Source of the DNA: Nitrosomonas sp. JL21
GTDB lineage: Bacteria > Pseudomonadota > Gammaproteobacteria > Burkholderiales > Nitrosomonadaceae
NCBI RefSeq assembly: GCF_009833095.1
Contig: NZ_QRCB01000040.1
Coordinates: 16,337-80,336 of the forward strand
Reading direction: 5' to 3'
DNA length: 64,000 nt
A program made the translations under genes and the position numbers. Position 1 is the first letter of the stretch. The number at the start of each line of letters is the position of its first letter. Shown here in pieces: positions 1 to 8,666 of the stretch. The notes under the pieces were generated by a model, which worked only from the letters and a program-made list of their open reading frames with translations, did no database searches and had not been told where the DNA came from.

Positions 1-203
1 CATAGAACTTGAATGTAACGTCGTCATCGCGAAACTCCTCGAAAATCAATATTATTTTTCTTTTAAGAATCAGCGTCAGTTCGCTACCATACAAATAAAT
101 ACTTCATCCCAGCAATATCGAATTTAAATTGTGTAATCAAAGTCTGCGCAGAGTAGTTCTTCAATACAGAAAAACTGCATAGCAACACCTCCTTGAAAGC
201 CCC

Positions 204-1859
204 CTAAGACCCCAACCATTTCTTTCTTTCTGAAATATCGATCGCATATCTCTGGATATCTCTTTGAATGGCATACAATTCACCTGCCGCAACCCCATCA
301 AAATTGGCGATGATTTGATATTCCAAAAACGACGATTCGATTTTTACCAAGTGGACTGACACATCCTTCAATGAGTGGCCATAGATTTCTTTCTCAAGCC
401 CCTCCCGAATTGCCTCTGACATGATACTGGGAATTTCGGTTCGGCTGATTTCCAATTGTTGAGTATCCATGCTGAATTCAGTCGTCACATTGAAGCCATA
501 GGAAAAATTTCTCGGGTTGGCATAAAAAAAATCTTCGATGTTATAAGTGATCGGCATAGTTCCATCAGGCAATGACAAGACAATATTCTCGAGCGTAATA
601 TGCTTCACCTTTCCATAGATATCGCCATACATCATCACATAATCTCCTTTCCTGCACGGAAACCAGGGTTCATCCGGCAAGACCGGACGGGAAACATACT
701 TGGTCAATTCGGACAATGTCAGCCTCAATTTCAAGTCCGGCAAGAATGGATTGCTAAGTTTGGTATAGTAGTGCAAGGATTCTATCTGCATCGGAATGCC
801 GTTATAGATGATGCATTCCCCTTCTCTTGCGGAACCTGTATTCAGCAGTAATCTTAATTCATCGATGAAGGTCGAGATCGAATTCTTGAGCACCCATACC
901 ACCGTAATTAGAAGTAACACGGTAATGCCGGTAAGCACCGCATCATCCCGCACTTCGAGAACATAAAAAAAGGCCGCTATCGCGACGATTCCCATCAACA
1001 GGTGATACACCACGGTCACGACACGCTGATAATAGCTCCTTGTCTTCCAGCGGCGATTCAAGATCCAGCTACAAAACCTCATAAACAGCATCATGATGAA
1101 ATAAACACCGCCGAAAGCCATCAACGCTAAAAACAAAGTAGCGCCTCGCCCTGCTGAGAATTCCTCAAAGAAATCCATCAGCGAATTTTCCTGACTGGTC
1201 TTGAACTCGATCATTTCATTGCGCTGTAGTTGAGCCACCTCGAAAAGATGAGTGCTCTCCTTCAATTGATCGTGCCATTTCTGCCGGATGTGCTCAAAAT
1301 TCTGCAGCGCTGCCTTACTCAAGTGATCAGTATTGATGATGGTGATATGTTTCAGCGCTTCGTTAATTTTTTGTATCTGTAATTGATGAAACGTTATCCG
1401 GTAATTCAGATGATCTAATTTGCGCTTGTTTTCGGTCAATTTATGAAGCTCGCGCAGGAAAGGTTGCAAGATCTCTATCAAATCCTTTTGCCAATCGAAT
1501 TCATTCGATGCCGAAGTTTCATCGTCGCTCAACTCGATGCCGGCAGTAAGTATCATTTCAAATGAATTCTCCTGAGCTTCTATGGATTGCTGAATCGTAT
1601 CGATCCCCGACTGGATTTTTTCCTTCTCTTGCTCAGTTTTTGCTTCACTCAATAATTGCAGTTTTTCTTCGATTTCTTTCCGATGCGCATGGATGCTCTT
1701 CAGGATGTCATTCAATTTAACCGCTGTTGGGTCTGCGGTTGTTTCTCTATGATTGGAGGTGGATAACTGAACAGTTTGATAGGCTTGGCTATTGAAAGAG
1801 AAAATCTCGAAGAGGCAAAAAATAAAAACCTTAAGAAAAAACATAGGGGATATGTTCAT
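204..1859 (-). CDS. MscS-like mechanosensitive channel family membrane protein
   Basis: The 551-residue protein opens with a hydrophobic signal-like segment (residues 5-25). A long charged, coiled-coil-rich periplasmic region follows (about 45-235), then three closely spaced hydrophobic segments (about 240-330). The C-terminal soluble part has a beta-type stretch (CRKGDYVMMYGDIYGKV and following) that resembles the MscS beta domain, ending with an alpha/beta tail. This layout fits an inner-membrane channel of the MscS superfamily with an extended periplasmic N-terminus, which would release solutes on osmotic downshock. The canonical glycine/alanine pore helix is not obvious, so gating cannot be inferred. 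It is transcribed away from the small stress genes that follow. Family assignment is moderate; the exact subfamily is unknown. Confidence 0.6.
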   Translation of the reverse strand: MNISPMFFLKVFIFCLFEIFSFNSQAYQTVQLSTSNHRETTADPTAVKLNDILKSIHAHRKEIEEKLQLLSEAKTEQEKEKIQSGIDTIQQSIEAQENSFEMILTAGIELSDDETSASNEFDWQKDLIEILQPFLRELHKLTENKRKLDHLNYRITFHQLQIQKINEALKHITIINTDHLSKAALQNFEHIRQKWHDQLKESTHLFEVAQLQRNEMIEFKTSQENSLMDFFEEFSAGRGATLFLALMAFGGVYFIMMLFMRFCSWILNRRWKTRSYYQRVVTVVYHLLMGIVAIAAFFYVLEVRDDAVLTGITVLLLITVVWVLKNSISTFIDELRLLLNTGSAREGECIIYNGIPMQIESLHYYTKLSNPFLPDLKLRLTLSELTKYVSRPVLPDEPWFPCRKGDYVMMYGDIYGKVKHITLENIVLSLPDGTMPITYNIEDFFYANPRNFSYGFNVTTEFSMDTQQLEISRTEIPSIMSEAIREGLEKEIYGHSLKDVSVHLVKIESSFLEYQIIANFDGVAAGELYAIQRDIQRYAIDISERKKWLGS

Positions 1860-2061
1860 AGTGGATTCGCGCTATTTCCCTGAAATTTTTATCAATATGC
1901 CACATCGGCATGAAATTGCTCTGTGCGCTATGGAACATGGAGAGATGAGCAACCCACCGCTTGCAACATCCCACTCCGCCTAGAGCACAGCTCGATTGTG
2001 TGGGAAACCGCACCGATTTTTCTTCACTCCCTCGCTATTATTCCAAATTTTATTTAAACCC

Positions 2062-2601
2062 ATGGAAGTTTTAATACCGACCGTCGTTGCGTGGGCGGAA
2101 GAAAGAAATTTGATACGCGGAACGACGACTCAAACGCTCGCACTGCACTTAACGGCTGAATTTGGGAAACTGTCAGACTCGATTCTCACAGGCGCTGATT
2201 GCAGAAAATATATTGGCAATACCTTAGTGGAACTCATCATACTTTGCCAAAAAGAATATCTTACGCTGTACAAATGCATCGATCTCGTTACGCCCATTGA
2301 TGATGAGCGGGTCAAAGACCCTATTTTCACGCTCATCAGCTTATCAAAATATCTGGGGCAATTGTCGTCGGATATCCTGCAGAAAAAGAATTTCGAACTG
2401 AACATTGGTTACATCTGTATGTATCTGACCATCCTCAGCAAAAACATCAATTCTTCGATCAAAGAATGTTTACGTATTTCTTTCAATGACTTAAAGAATA
2501 AAAAAGGTATCCTATTTGATGGCAATTTCATTTTGGAGAGTGATGAGCATTATGCGTATGCGGTACGTATCATCAATGGCCGCAAAAACCATCGCGGCTA
2601 A
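2062..2601 (+). CDS. Degenerate tandem MazG-like protein
   Basis: Starting at the ATG at 2062, which begins MEVLIPTVVAWAEERNLI, gives 179 residues. The longer upstream start adds a segment unlike the family. The opening matches the usual beginning of short MazG-like nucleotide pyrophosphohydrolases. Residues about 25-80 (AEFGKLSD, then YIGNTLVELIILC) follow the MazG helix pattern. Residues about 95-165 (YLGQLSSDI, NIGYICMYLTIL, ending NDLKNKKG) repeat it. The acidic metal ligands of the family (EEVGEL and EIGD type) are mostly replaced: GEL is GKL, and EIGD is YIGN or NIGY. Activity as a dNTP pyrophosphatase is therefore doubtful. It stands alone between the channel gene and the CsbD gene. 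Confidence 0.6.
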   Translation: MEVLIPTVVAWAEERNLIRGTTTQTLALHLTAEFGKLSDSILTGADCRKYIGNTLVELIILCQKEYLTLYKCIDLVTPIDDERVKDPIFTLISLSKYLGQLSSDILQKKNFELNIGYICMYLTILSKNINSSIKECLRISFNDLKNKKGILFDGNFILESDEHYAYAVRIINGRKNHRG

Positions 2602-2901
2602 TGACCTGATTATTCAATAAATAACCTCATCTCAACACCACAACCAAAGTTCGGTTCCGTACAGACGCCCTATTTATAAGACTTCATACTGCTTTGCAAG
2701 ATGAGAAAGTAATTTGTTTATTTTTGATTCAGCAGGCACTTGCATCAGTGGGATGAGTGCGGGGATGTTAACCGGCACAGCCAATCTCCATCGATCTGTT
2801 TCAAACAAATATATCAGCAGTACAAACACTATCGCAGCAGAGTTGATCGTAATAACCCTTAATTCACAACTCAACCGCTCAAACCCTACAAGGAGAATCA
2901 C
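2602..2901. other. Intergenic region before the CsbD gene
   Basis: About 300 bases without a convincing gene. Short open frames on both strands lack ribosome binding sites and family resemblance. The 3' end carries the ribosome binding site AAGGAG just before the CsbD start. No clear hairpin or promoter pair was seen. Confidence 0.5.
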
Positions 2902-3102
2902 ATGAACTGGGACGAAATCGCAGGTAATTGGAAACAAATGACCGGAAATATTCAACAGCAATGGGGCAAATTAACCAATGATGATCTCGACGTCATCGAC
3001 GGCCAACGTGAAGAACTCGTAGGCAAAGTACAGGCCCGCTACGGTATTTCCAAAGAAGAAGCGCAAAAACAAGTAGATGATTTCTTGAAAAGCTGCAGAT
3101 GA
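2902..3102 (+). CDS. CsbD family stress protein
   Basis: This 66-residue hydrophilic protein has the CsbD signature almost throughout: MNWDEIAGNWKQMTGNIQQ, WGKLTNDDLDVIDG, then a helix ending in ISKEEAQKQVDDFL. The start is supported by AAGGAG seven bases upstream. CsbD-like proteins are small, abundant, stress-induced proteins of unknown biochemical role; the Bacillus member is under sigma-B control. It is the first of a run of small plus-strand genes, several of which belong to families often found together in general-stress regulons. Identification is strong; function is not known. Confidence 0.9.
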   Translation: MNWDEIAGNWKQMTGNIQQQWGKLTNDDLDVIDGQREELVGKVQARYGISKEEAQKQVDDFLKSCR

Positions 3103-3254
3103 TGAAAACTGCCGTCGAGCGTTGAGGACTGAAGTTCATTCTCATCAAGAAAATAATTTAACTTTTTGATTAAGTATAAAAAGCTTCGCCATTTCAGCGC
3201 AGGTTCATTGCATACCCATGAAGACTGAAGAAGCAAATACGGAAGGAAAATGGT

Positions 3255-4562
3255 ATGTCTAGCAATAAAGATGCGTTACCTGTCAGTTATGCTCAGCCGG
3301 GACTGACGATTAATTGGGGTTCAATATTATCTGGCCTCGTTTTCATCCTTGCATTGGGATGGTTGCTGTTCACCCTGGGCTCGGCGATTGGACTCAGCAT
3401 AGTAGATGTTCATGGTCTGCATGACGATGACGGATCGTCAAAAACCGCTGCATTGGGCACGGCAGCAACCGTGTGGATCTTGGCGACGGTCGTAGCCACC
3501 TATTTCTTAGGAGGATTTCTCGCCGGCAAGGTTTCGGGAAGAACGGACAAATCGACCGAACTCCTGCATGGCGTCCTCCTTTGGTCGTGCACGATCATCA
3601 TAGGCATCATATTCAGCGCTATTGGCGTGTCAGGGATCATGAATTCTGCCGCTGGAGCCGCCAAATCGGTTACCTCGACCGGCGCTCAAGCAGTGTCCAT
3701 GATGGCAGGCGGAATGACTGGCGGTCACAAGGGCATTGACTCTTCGCAATTAGGGTCATTTTTGCACCCATTGACCGGTTCATTGAAACAAGACCTTAAC
3801 AAGGCGCTCGAAAAAGCCAAACAAGCCGCAAAAGATTCCGAAGAAGATTCCGGCGCAAAAAACGGTACGCAAAGCAGGTCGAATGAATCAGGCCAACATC
3901 AATCCAAAGATCAGAATTCCTCTCAATCGTCAGCTTCCTATAAAGCAAGCAACGATGAGATCCAGTCTACATCCGCCAGCTCAGATGATGCTTCAAACAA
4001 TCGCGATAATGGTGACAGCGATGATGAAAAATCTGCCAAAACCGATGACGATACCGATGACGAAGCTAGAGAAGGCCGCGAAGGCCAGTCGCCTGCTCGG
4101 GCCGAAAACTATTCACGAGAATCCAAGGAAGGCTCGACAGAAAAATCAGGTTCGCATTCAGCTTCCAAATCATATTCTCAATCAAGTCATCATTCCTCAA
4201 ATGGGCGCTCAGTTGATCGCGCGATCAAAAAAATCGATCCTCAGGTTCTGATGGCTGTTGCGCTGGCGCTGATTCAAGGCGATGAAAAAAGAGCCAAGGG
4301 CATCATCACCAGTCATTTCGATATCGATGAAGCCGAAGTCGACAAACTGATCCAGGCTGCCCAACAAAACTTCGAGCAAGCAACCGAGGAATTGGAGAAA
4401 AAAATGAACGAGGCGAAAGATTACGCTGCAGGTTTGCTGTGGATCATCTTTTTAAGCTATCTGATTGGTCTGCTGGCTTGCATCTGCGGTGCGCAATTGG
4501 CTATGAGGTCGCCCAATCTGCTCGATGCCGCCGGCTCAACCTCTTCGGATAAAAAATACTAA
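3255..4562 (+). CDS. Membrane protein with long Ser/Asp/Glu low-complexity insert
   Basis: The 435-residue protein has two or three N-terminal membrane segments (about residues 20-45, 72-95 and 110-130) rich in small residues. A very hydrophilic low-complexity region follows (about 195-320), with many Ser, Asp, Glu, Lys and Gln and short repeats such as DDDTDDEA. A charged helix comes next (about 325-390), and a final membrane segment near the C-terminus (about 390-415). The N-terminal part resembles uncharacterised membrane proteins found near stress genes in proteobacteria. I do not recognise a catalytic motif. A GGAAGG-type ribosome binding site lies just before the start. It follows the CsbD gene by 150 bases. 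Function unknown. Confidence 0.75.
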   Translation: MSSNKDALPVSYAQPGLTINWGSILSGLVFILALGWLLFTLGSAIGLSIVDVHGLHDDDGSSKTAALGTAATVWILATVVATYFLGGFLAGKVSGRTDKSTELLHGVLLWSCTIIIGIIFSAIGVSGIMNSAAGAAKSVTSTGAQAVSMMAGGMTGGHKGIDSSQLGSFLHPLTGSLKQDLNKALEKAKQAAKDSEEDSGAKNGTQSRSNESGQHQSKDQNSSQSSASYKASNDEIQSTSASSDDASNNRDNGDSDDEKSAKTDDDTDDEAREGREGQSPARAENYSRESKEGSTEKSGSHSASKSYSQSSHHSSNGRSVDRAIKKIDPQVLMAVALALIQGDEKRAKGIITSHFDIDEAEVDKLIQAAQQNFEQATEELEKKMNEAKDYAAGLLWIIFLSYLIGLLACICGAQLAMRSPNLLDAAGSTSSDKKY

Positions 4563-4618
4563 GCGCACTTTGGATTCAGGCACTAATAAACTGATGGATA
4601 ACGTTTAAGGAAATCAAT

Positions 4619-4819
4619 ATGGCTATACAGTACAAAAACTACAGCATCCTTGTCAGTAGTGAACTCGATAGCGTAAGCGGTGATTGGAACGGACGTTACC
4701 GCATCATGGATGACGAAGGCATCGTCGTGTATGAAAGCTTTTCTGATTCCGCGGGGAGTGAAGAAGAAGCGCTTGCAGACGCCGAAGAAGCGGCGTACGC
4801 CTGGGTAGATTATCAATAA
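4619..4819 (+). CDS. Small acidic protein of unknown function
   Basis: A 66-residue acidic cytosolic-type protein beginning MAIQYKNYSILVSSELD, with an alternating hydrophobic pattern (YRIMDDEGIVVYES) followed by a Glu/Ala-rich helix (EEEALADAEEAAYAWVD). The start has AAGGAA about seven bases upstream. No signal peptide, cysteine or known catalytic motif is visible. It lies between two membrane or exported proteins in the same direction, 56 bases after the previous gene and 31 bases before the next, so co-transcription is likely. I do not recognise the family. Confidence 0.7.
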   Translation: MAIQYKNYSILVSSELDSVSGDWNGRYRIMDDEGIVVYESFSDSAGSEEEALADAEEAAYAWVDYQ

Positions 4820-4850
4820 CCTATCGTATCAATACACAATGGAGATACCT

Positions 4851-5135
4851 ATGAAAATTCGATCAATGATTTTAGGATCAGTCCTGGTTCTTTCTGTAAA
4901 TTCTTTGAGCTGGGCGGGCATGTTCGACAAAGACGTGGAACTGTCATCGCTGCCGCCAAAAGTACAGGACGCTATCAATCAGCACGCCCAAGGCGGAAAA
5001 ATTGACAGCATTGAACAAGAAAAATCGGACGGAAAGCTCACCGTCTATGAAGTCGAAGTAAAGAAACCGGATGGCAAGGAATTCGAATTCAAAGTCGATG
5101 AAAACGGGACATTGATTTCACTCGATAAAGATTAA
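4851..5135 (+). CDS. Exported PepSY-like small protein
   Basis: The ATG at 4851 is chosen because GGAGA precedes it at a proper distance; the ATG at 4839 would place the ribosome binding site inside the gene. The 94-residue product has a signal peptide ending near LSWAG. The mature part (LPPKVQDAINQHAQGGKIDSI, YEVEVKKPDGKEFEFKVDE) follows the PepSY pattern of one helix and a beta hairpin. PepSY-type proteins are periplasmic, and some inhibit proteases; this one is a single-domain form. It sits in the cluster of small exported proteins. Family assignment is fairly confident, the role is inferred only. Confidence 0.75.
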   Translation: MKIRSMILGSVLVLSVNSLSWAGMFDKDVELSSLPPKVQDAINQHAQGGKIDSIEQEKSDGKLTVYEVEVKKPDGKEFEFKVDENGTLISLDKD

Positions 5136-5181
5136 CGAAAGGCAGAATACATTGCTGTGTTTTTAATCGTAAAAAGGAGAA

Positions 5182-5541
5182 ATGAAAATGAATACCACCA
5201 AAACCAATTCTTGGCAAAATCTTATGATATCCATCGGAATCCTCGGAATATTCTTATTGTCCAGCACCCCAATACTAGCGGCCCAGCCCCAGGGCAAGGA
5301 GATGAAAGATGAAGGTGTAGGTATAGGCAAAGCGGATCAGGCACAAGGTGAAAATAAGACACTCGGCAATACGGAAGGAGGAACTGATCCATCGGGACCA
5401 CGGGATCGAGATCCCGGCGAGATTAAAACGTTATCCGACCGAGCCCAAAATGATGAAGCCACCAATGCATCATCTCCGGGTAACAGCGACAAAACCGAGA
5501 AACAAATTCCAAATGCATATTCAGGTGCAAAAAAACAATAA
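5182..5541 (+). CDS. Hypothetical exported hydrophilic protein
   Basis: The 119-residue product has a signal peptide (hydrophobic core near residues 15-33, cleavage probably after ILAA). A hydrophilic, Gly/Asp/Lys/Asn-rich, probably disordered mature part follows. AAGGAG at 5174-5179 fits the second ATG (5188) slightly better than the first (5182). No cysteine or domain motif is visible. It is one of four successive small exported or membrane proteins (4.8-6.2 kb) and may be a periplasmic stress protein. Family not recognised. Confidence 0.65.
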   Translation: MKMNTTKTNSWQNLMISIGILGIFLLSSTPILAAQPQGKEMKDEGVGIGKADQAQGENKTLGNTEGGTDPSGPRDRDPGEIKTLSDRAQNDEATNASSPGNSDKTEKQIPNAYSGAKKQ

Positions 5542-5622
5542 CACCCTTTCCGATTTCACTGCTGATGCCGGTCTGCTAAATTGGGCCGGCATCAAATGAA
5601 TTTACTCAGAGGAGCAAAAACA

Positions 5623-5946
5623 ATGAACATCATGTTATGGGGCATACTGGCGTTGACCGTTTTGACCGCCAATGCGGTAGCAGGTACTCGCAGCCATCTG
5701 GACCAAGCCATGCAATATTCTGAAGCAGCGTTATATGCACGGGATGGAAAAACGCTTATCGAAAAAGCCGAAGAAGCAAAACAACAAGCATCATTGGCAA
5801 GCGCTGAAAAAGTGGATGGCAAACATCGGGAACAGGGCCTGCAATGTCTGGACAACGCCATCAAAGAGGCCAAGGCCGGTAATGTCGAAGCGGCACGCAC
5901 AGCATCCAAAGATGCGCTTGATCATTTCACGCGAGCAGCTCAATAA
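5623..5946 (+). CDS. SmbP-like small periplasmic protein
   Basis: The ATG at 5623 follows AGAGGAG and starts a clean signal peptide (MNIMLWGILALTV, cleaved near AVAG). The mature part of about 85 residues is all helical and shows the two-helix repeat of the small metal-binding protein SmbP of Nitrosomonas europaea: HLDQAMQYSEAALYARDG, AEEAKQQASLASAE, CLDNAIKEAKAGN, ASKDALDHFTRAAQ. SmbP binds divalent metals, mainly copper, through many histidines. Here only three mature histidines remain (near 25, 68 and 100 of the precursor), and a single cysteine is present, so metal binding may be weaker or absent. The family link is by repeat pattern. Confidence 0.7.
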   Translation: MNIMLWGILALTVLTANAVAGTRSHLDQAMQYSEAALYARDGKTLIEKAEEAKQQASLASAEKVDGKHREQGLQCLDNAIKEAKAGNVEAARTASKDALDHFTRAAQ

Positions 5947-6006
5947 AAGGCTGCATTGCACGTATGAGCTCGAACTAGCCGGTAAATTTTGTATAAGGAG
6001 AATGGA

Positions 6007-6180
6007 ATGTTTTATTGGGCATTCATATTTTTGATCATTGGGCTCGTGGCCGGGGCGCTAGGCTTGACGGGCGTGGCCGGAACCGCAACTGAAATTGCCT
6101 GGATCGCTTTCTGGTTGGGGTTGGTAATGGGCATCTTTTTTTTCTTTGTCGCACGACGATCACCCCCGCACGAATCATAA
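6007..6180 (+). CDS. DUF1328 family small membrane protein
   Basis: The ATG at 6007 has AAGGAG six bases upstream and gives 57 residues: MFYWAFIFLIIGLVAGALGLTG..., with two membrane segments separated by a short loop and a charged tail (ARRSPPHES). This is the pattern of the DUF1328/YtjA family, tiny inner-membrane proteins often induced in stress regulons; no biochemical role is established. It closes the run of small genes that began with CsbD. Confidence 0.85.
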   Translation: MFYWAFIFLIIGLVAGALGLTGVAGTATEIAWIAFWLGLVMGIFFFFVARRSPPHES

Positions 6181-6319
6181 GCAAACCGGCAATTCAGATT
6201 AGCCGGGGGTCATTCTTGAAGATGTCGAGGTCGCGGCATCGTTCTTCGCGCATCCTGGTTTTACGACGAATCTGACTTCTCGGTTCGGAGTCATTGCTGA
6301 CGATCGATAGCCATGTGTT

Positions 6320-8299
6320 ATGAAGATTCTCAAATTTATCGTAATTATTTTGATGATCGGCACGCTCATACTGATCGGCGGCCATTATCTGCTCACATCC
6401 AAATGGTCGCGCGATCTGCTGGCCCAGCAAATCAGCGAGCGCATCGACCGCACACTGACTATAAACGGCGATTTGACGATCGATTGGTCCATGGTTCCGC
6501 GCATCCGGATCCAGCGCATCACGTTGGCCAATGTGCCGTCCAGCCCATCGCCCTATATGGCGGAAATCGATGAACTGGGAATGAGTCTTGATGTGCTGGA
6601 GATTTTGAAGGGCCATATCGTTATTGCTGATATTGCGCTCATCCATCCCAAACTGGTGTTGGAGAAATATTCCGCTACGGAAAACAACTGGACCTTTCCG
6701 TTCATGAATCAAGAATTCGAAAAAGACATCATGCCGGTAGACGTTGAGCGTTTAAGAATCGAGCAAGGTACGGCGCTGTTCAAAGATGAAAAAGATACCG
6801 CGATAGAAGCTCGTATCGACACTCGAGAAACATTACAACATGGTGCCGACAATCTTCATGTCAAAGCGACTGGAACCATCAAAGGGGATCAATTCAATCT
6901 AACCATTAACTCGGGCCCTTTAGTAGCATTGAGAGAAGCCAAACAAGAATTCCCGCTCTCGGCCGCCTTACAGGCAGGCAGCACAATCATTAAAGCGGCG
7001 GGTACCGCACGCCAGCCGTTGAAATTGAAGGACATGAATCTGGAATTCTCGGTGCGCGGATCCAACCCCGCTCATTTATCCAAGATCAGCGGAATCCCGT
7101 TACCTAACCTGCCGCCTTATCACATGAAGGGTAATGTCAGCGATCGGGAAAAAGAATGGGAAATCAAAAATCTCATCGGAAAAATTGGCGACAGCGATCT
7201 GAAGGGCAAAATCAGTATTGATTTATCGGGAACACAACCTTTCGTAAAAGCCGATCTCCTGTCAAAAAAAATCGATCTGGATGATTTCGGGCCGATGCTT
7301 GGCATTGCGCCGGATACTGGCCCCGGAGAAACGGCATCTGCCGCTCAAAAGCGTGAAGCCAAGAAACAAGCAGTCAGCGAATTCTCGTTGCCGACCAAAC
7401 CCATTGATTTCAAAAAACTGGAAAATATTCACGTTGATATCAAGCTTACCAGTTCGGCCATTCAAACAGATTTGCCGATCGATAACCTCACGACGCACTT
7501 GATCGTCCAAAATGGCCGTTTAACGCTTTCACCACTGGATTTTGGCGTGGCTCACGGCAAAGTCATTTCTCGTGTCGAGATCGATGCGAACGCCAAACCC
7601 GTACAAACTAAAATCGACACCGAAATACACCACCTCCGCCTGAAAGAAATACTGAAGCGCTGGGACATTTCATCCGAGAGCGCAGGAATCATTGGGGGCA
7701 AAGCGATTTATTGGCTGAAAGGAAATTCACTCGCAGACATGTTTTCCTCCGCCGATGGCGGCATGCTAATGCTGATGACAGGCGGCAAATTGGACGACCT
7801 GCTGGTGGAGCTTTCCGGATTGGACTTGGGCGAAGCACTGGTAGCCTTGTTCGACAAGGAAAGCAATACCGAAATCAATTGTGCTTTTCTGGATCTTCCC
7901 ACCAAGAATGGCCTCATCACGATCAGTAAATTGATCATCGATACCGACGATACGATTTTCCTGGGATCGGGTTCAATCAATCTCAAGCAGGAACAACTCG
8001 ATATGGTCATCGATCCTCATCCTAAAGATTTAAGCGTATTTTCTGCACGCGCGCCACTACACATCGAAGGCACCTTCAAGAAACCCACCTTCACGCCTGG
8101 CGCCACCGCCCTCATACGCGGCGCAGTTTCTCTGGCGTTATTACCTTCCGCTCCCGTGGTTAGTCTGTATGCGCTGATGCAGAAAGAAAATGACGGTAAA
8201 CGTCCCATCAATGCCCATTGCGCTACGCTGGAAAAACATGTGAAGAAGGATACAGCTCAAGAAAATAAAGAAAAAAATAAAAAGGAAACTAAAAAATGA
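6320..8299 (+). CDS. AsmA family protein
   Basis: The 659-residue protein has one N-terminal membrane anchor (residues 5-24). A large beta-rich periplasmic region follows. The AsmA N-terminal hallmark is present (WSRDLLAQQISERIDRTL, then GDLTIDWSMVPRIRIQRITLANVP). The C-terminal AsmA-like block is around residues 450-610 (GGMLMLMTGGKL, FLGSGSINLKQEQLDMVIDP, FKKPTFTPG). The last 40 residues are lysine-rich. AsmA-family proteins are bridge-like or outer-membrane assembly and lipid-transport factors anchored in the inner membrane. The start codon overlaps nothing upstream. It is translationally coupled to the BON lipoprotein gene downstream by an ATGA overlap. Confidence 0.88.
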   Translation: MKILKFIVIILMIGTLILIGGHYLLTSKWSRDLLAQQISERIDRTLTINGDLTIDWSMVPRIRIQRITLANVPSSPSPYMAEIDELGMSLDVLEILKGHIVIADIALIHPKLVLEKYSATENNWTFPFMNQEFEKDIMPVDVERLRIEQGTALFKDEKDTAIEARIDTRETLQHGADNLHVKATGTIKGDQFNLTINSGPLVALREAKQEFPLSAALQAGSTIIKAAGTARQPLKLKDMNLEFSVRGSNPAHLSKISGIPLPNLPPYHMKGNVSDREKEWEIKNLIGKIGDSDLKGKISIDLSGTQPFVKADLLSKKIDLDDFGPMLGIAPDTGPGETASAAQKREAKKQAVSEFSLPTKPIDFKKLENIHVDIKLTSSAIQTDLPIDNLTTHLIVQNGRLTLSPLDFGVAHGKVISRVEIDANAKPVQTKIDTEIHHLRLKEILKRWDISSESAGIIGGKAIYWLKGNSLADMFSSADGGMLMLMTGGKLDDLLVELSGLDLGEALVALFDKESNTEINCAFLDLPTKNGLITISKLIIDTDDTIFLGSGSINLKQEQLDMVIDPHPKDLSVFSARAPLHIEGTFKKPTFTPGATALIRGAVSLALLPSAPVVSLYALMQKENDGKRPINAHCATLEKHVKKDTAQENKEKNKKETKK

Positions 8300-8601
8300 A
8301 GAATCATCGATTGATCATTAACTTTTTAATTCCAGTCGTATTCCTGGTGGCGTGCTCTTCCTCGTCTCCTTTCCGTCAGAAAGAAGAATCAGACCCGGAC
8401 TCGGTGCTGGCGATGAATATCCGCGCCAAGCTCATCGAAAATAAGAATTTGAATGCCGCAGCCATTCAAGTCAAAGCTACGGATGGCCTAATCGTACTGA
8501 GCGGTTTCGTTGACAATGAACAACAACGCAAACTCGCCTCGACCATCACCCAGCAGAACCCTGATGTAAAGAAGGTCGACAATAAAATCGTCGTCAAGTG
8601 A
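8296..8601 (+). CDS. BON-domain lipoprotein
   Basis: A 101-residue product with a lipoprotein signal (hydrophobic core followed by LVACSS, cysteine about residue 20) and one BON domain (SVLAMNIRAKLIENKNLNA, IQVKATDGLIVLSGFVDN, QQNPDVKKVDNKIVV). BON domains are found in periplasmic stress lipoproteins such as OsmY and DolP and are thought to bind membranes. The ATG overlaps the stop of the AsmA gene (ATGA), so the two are probably made together; both are envelope-maintenance proteins. Confidence 0.9.
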   Translation: MKNHRLIINFLIPVVFLVACSSSSPFRQKEESDPDSVLAMNIRAKLIENKNLNAAAIQVKATDGLIVLSGFVDNEQQRKLASTITQQNPDVKKVDNKIVVK

Positions 8602-8666
8602 TGGGTTATGACGAGATGATCACGCCCTTGCCATCCATCTTCTAAATTGAGAAAGGATATCGTGCC

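Noticed and set aside
7..203. A possible gene or regulatory element at the window start
   Set aside because: No frame of useful length, and no hairpin or promoter pair could be supported.
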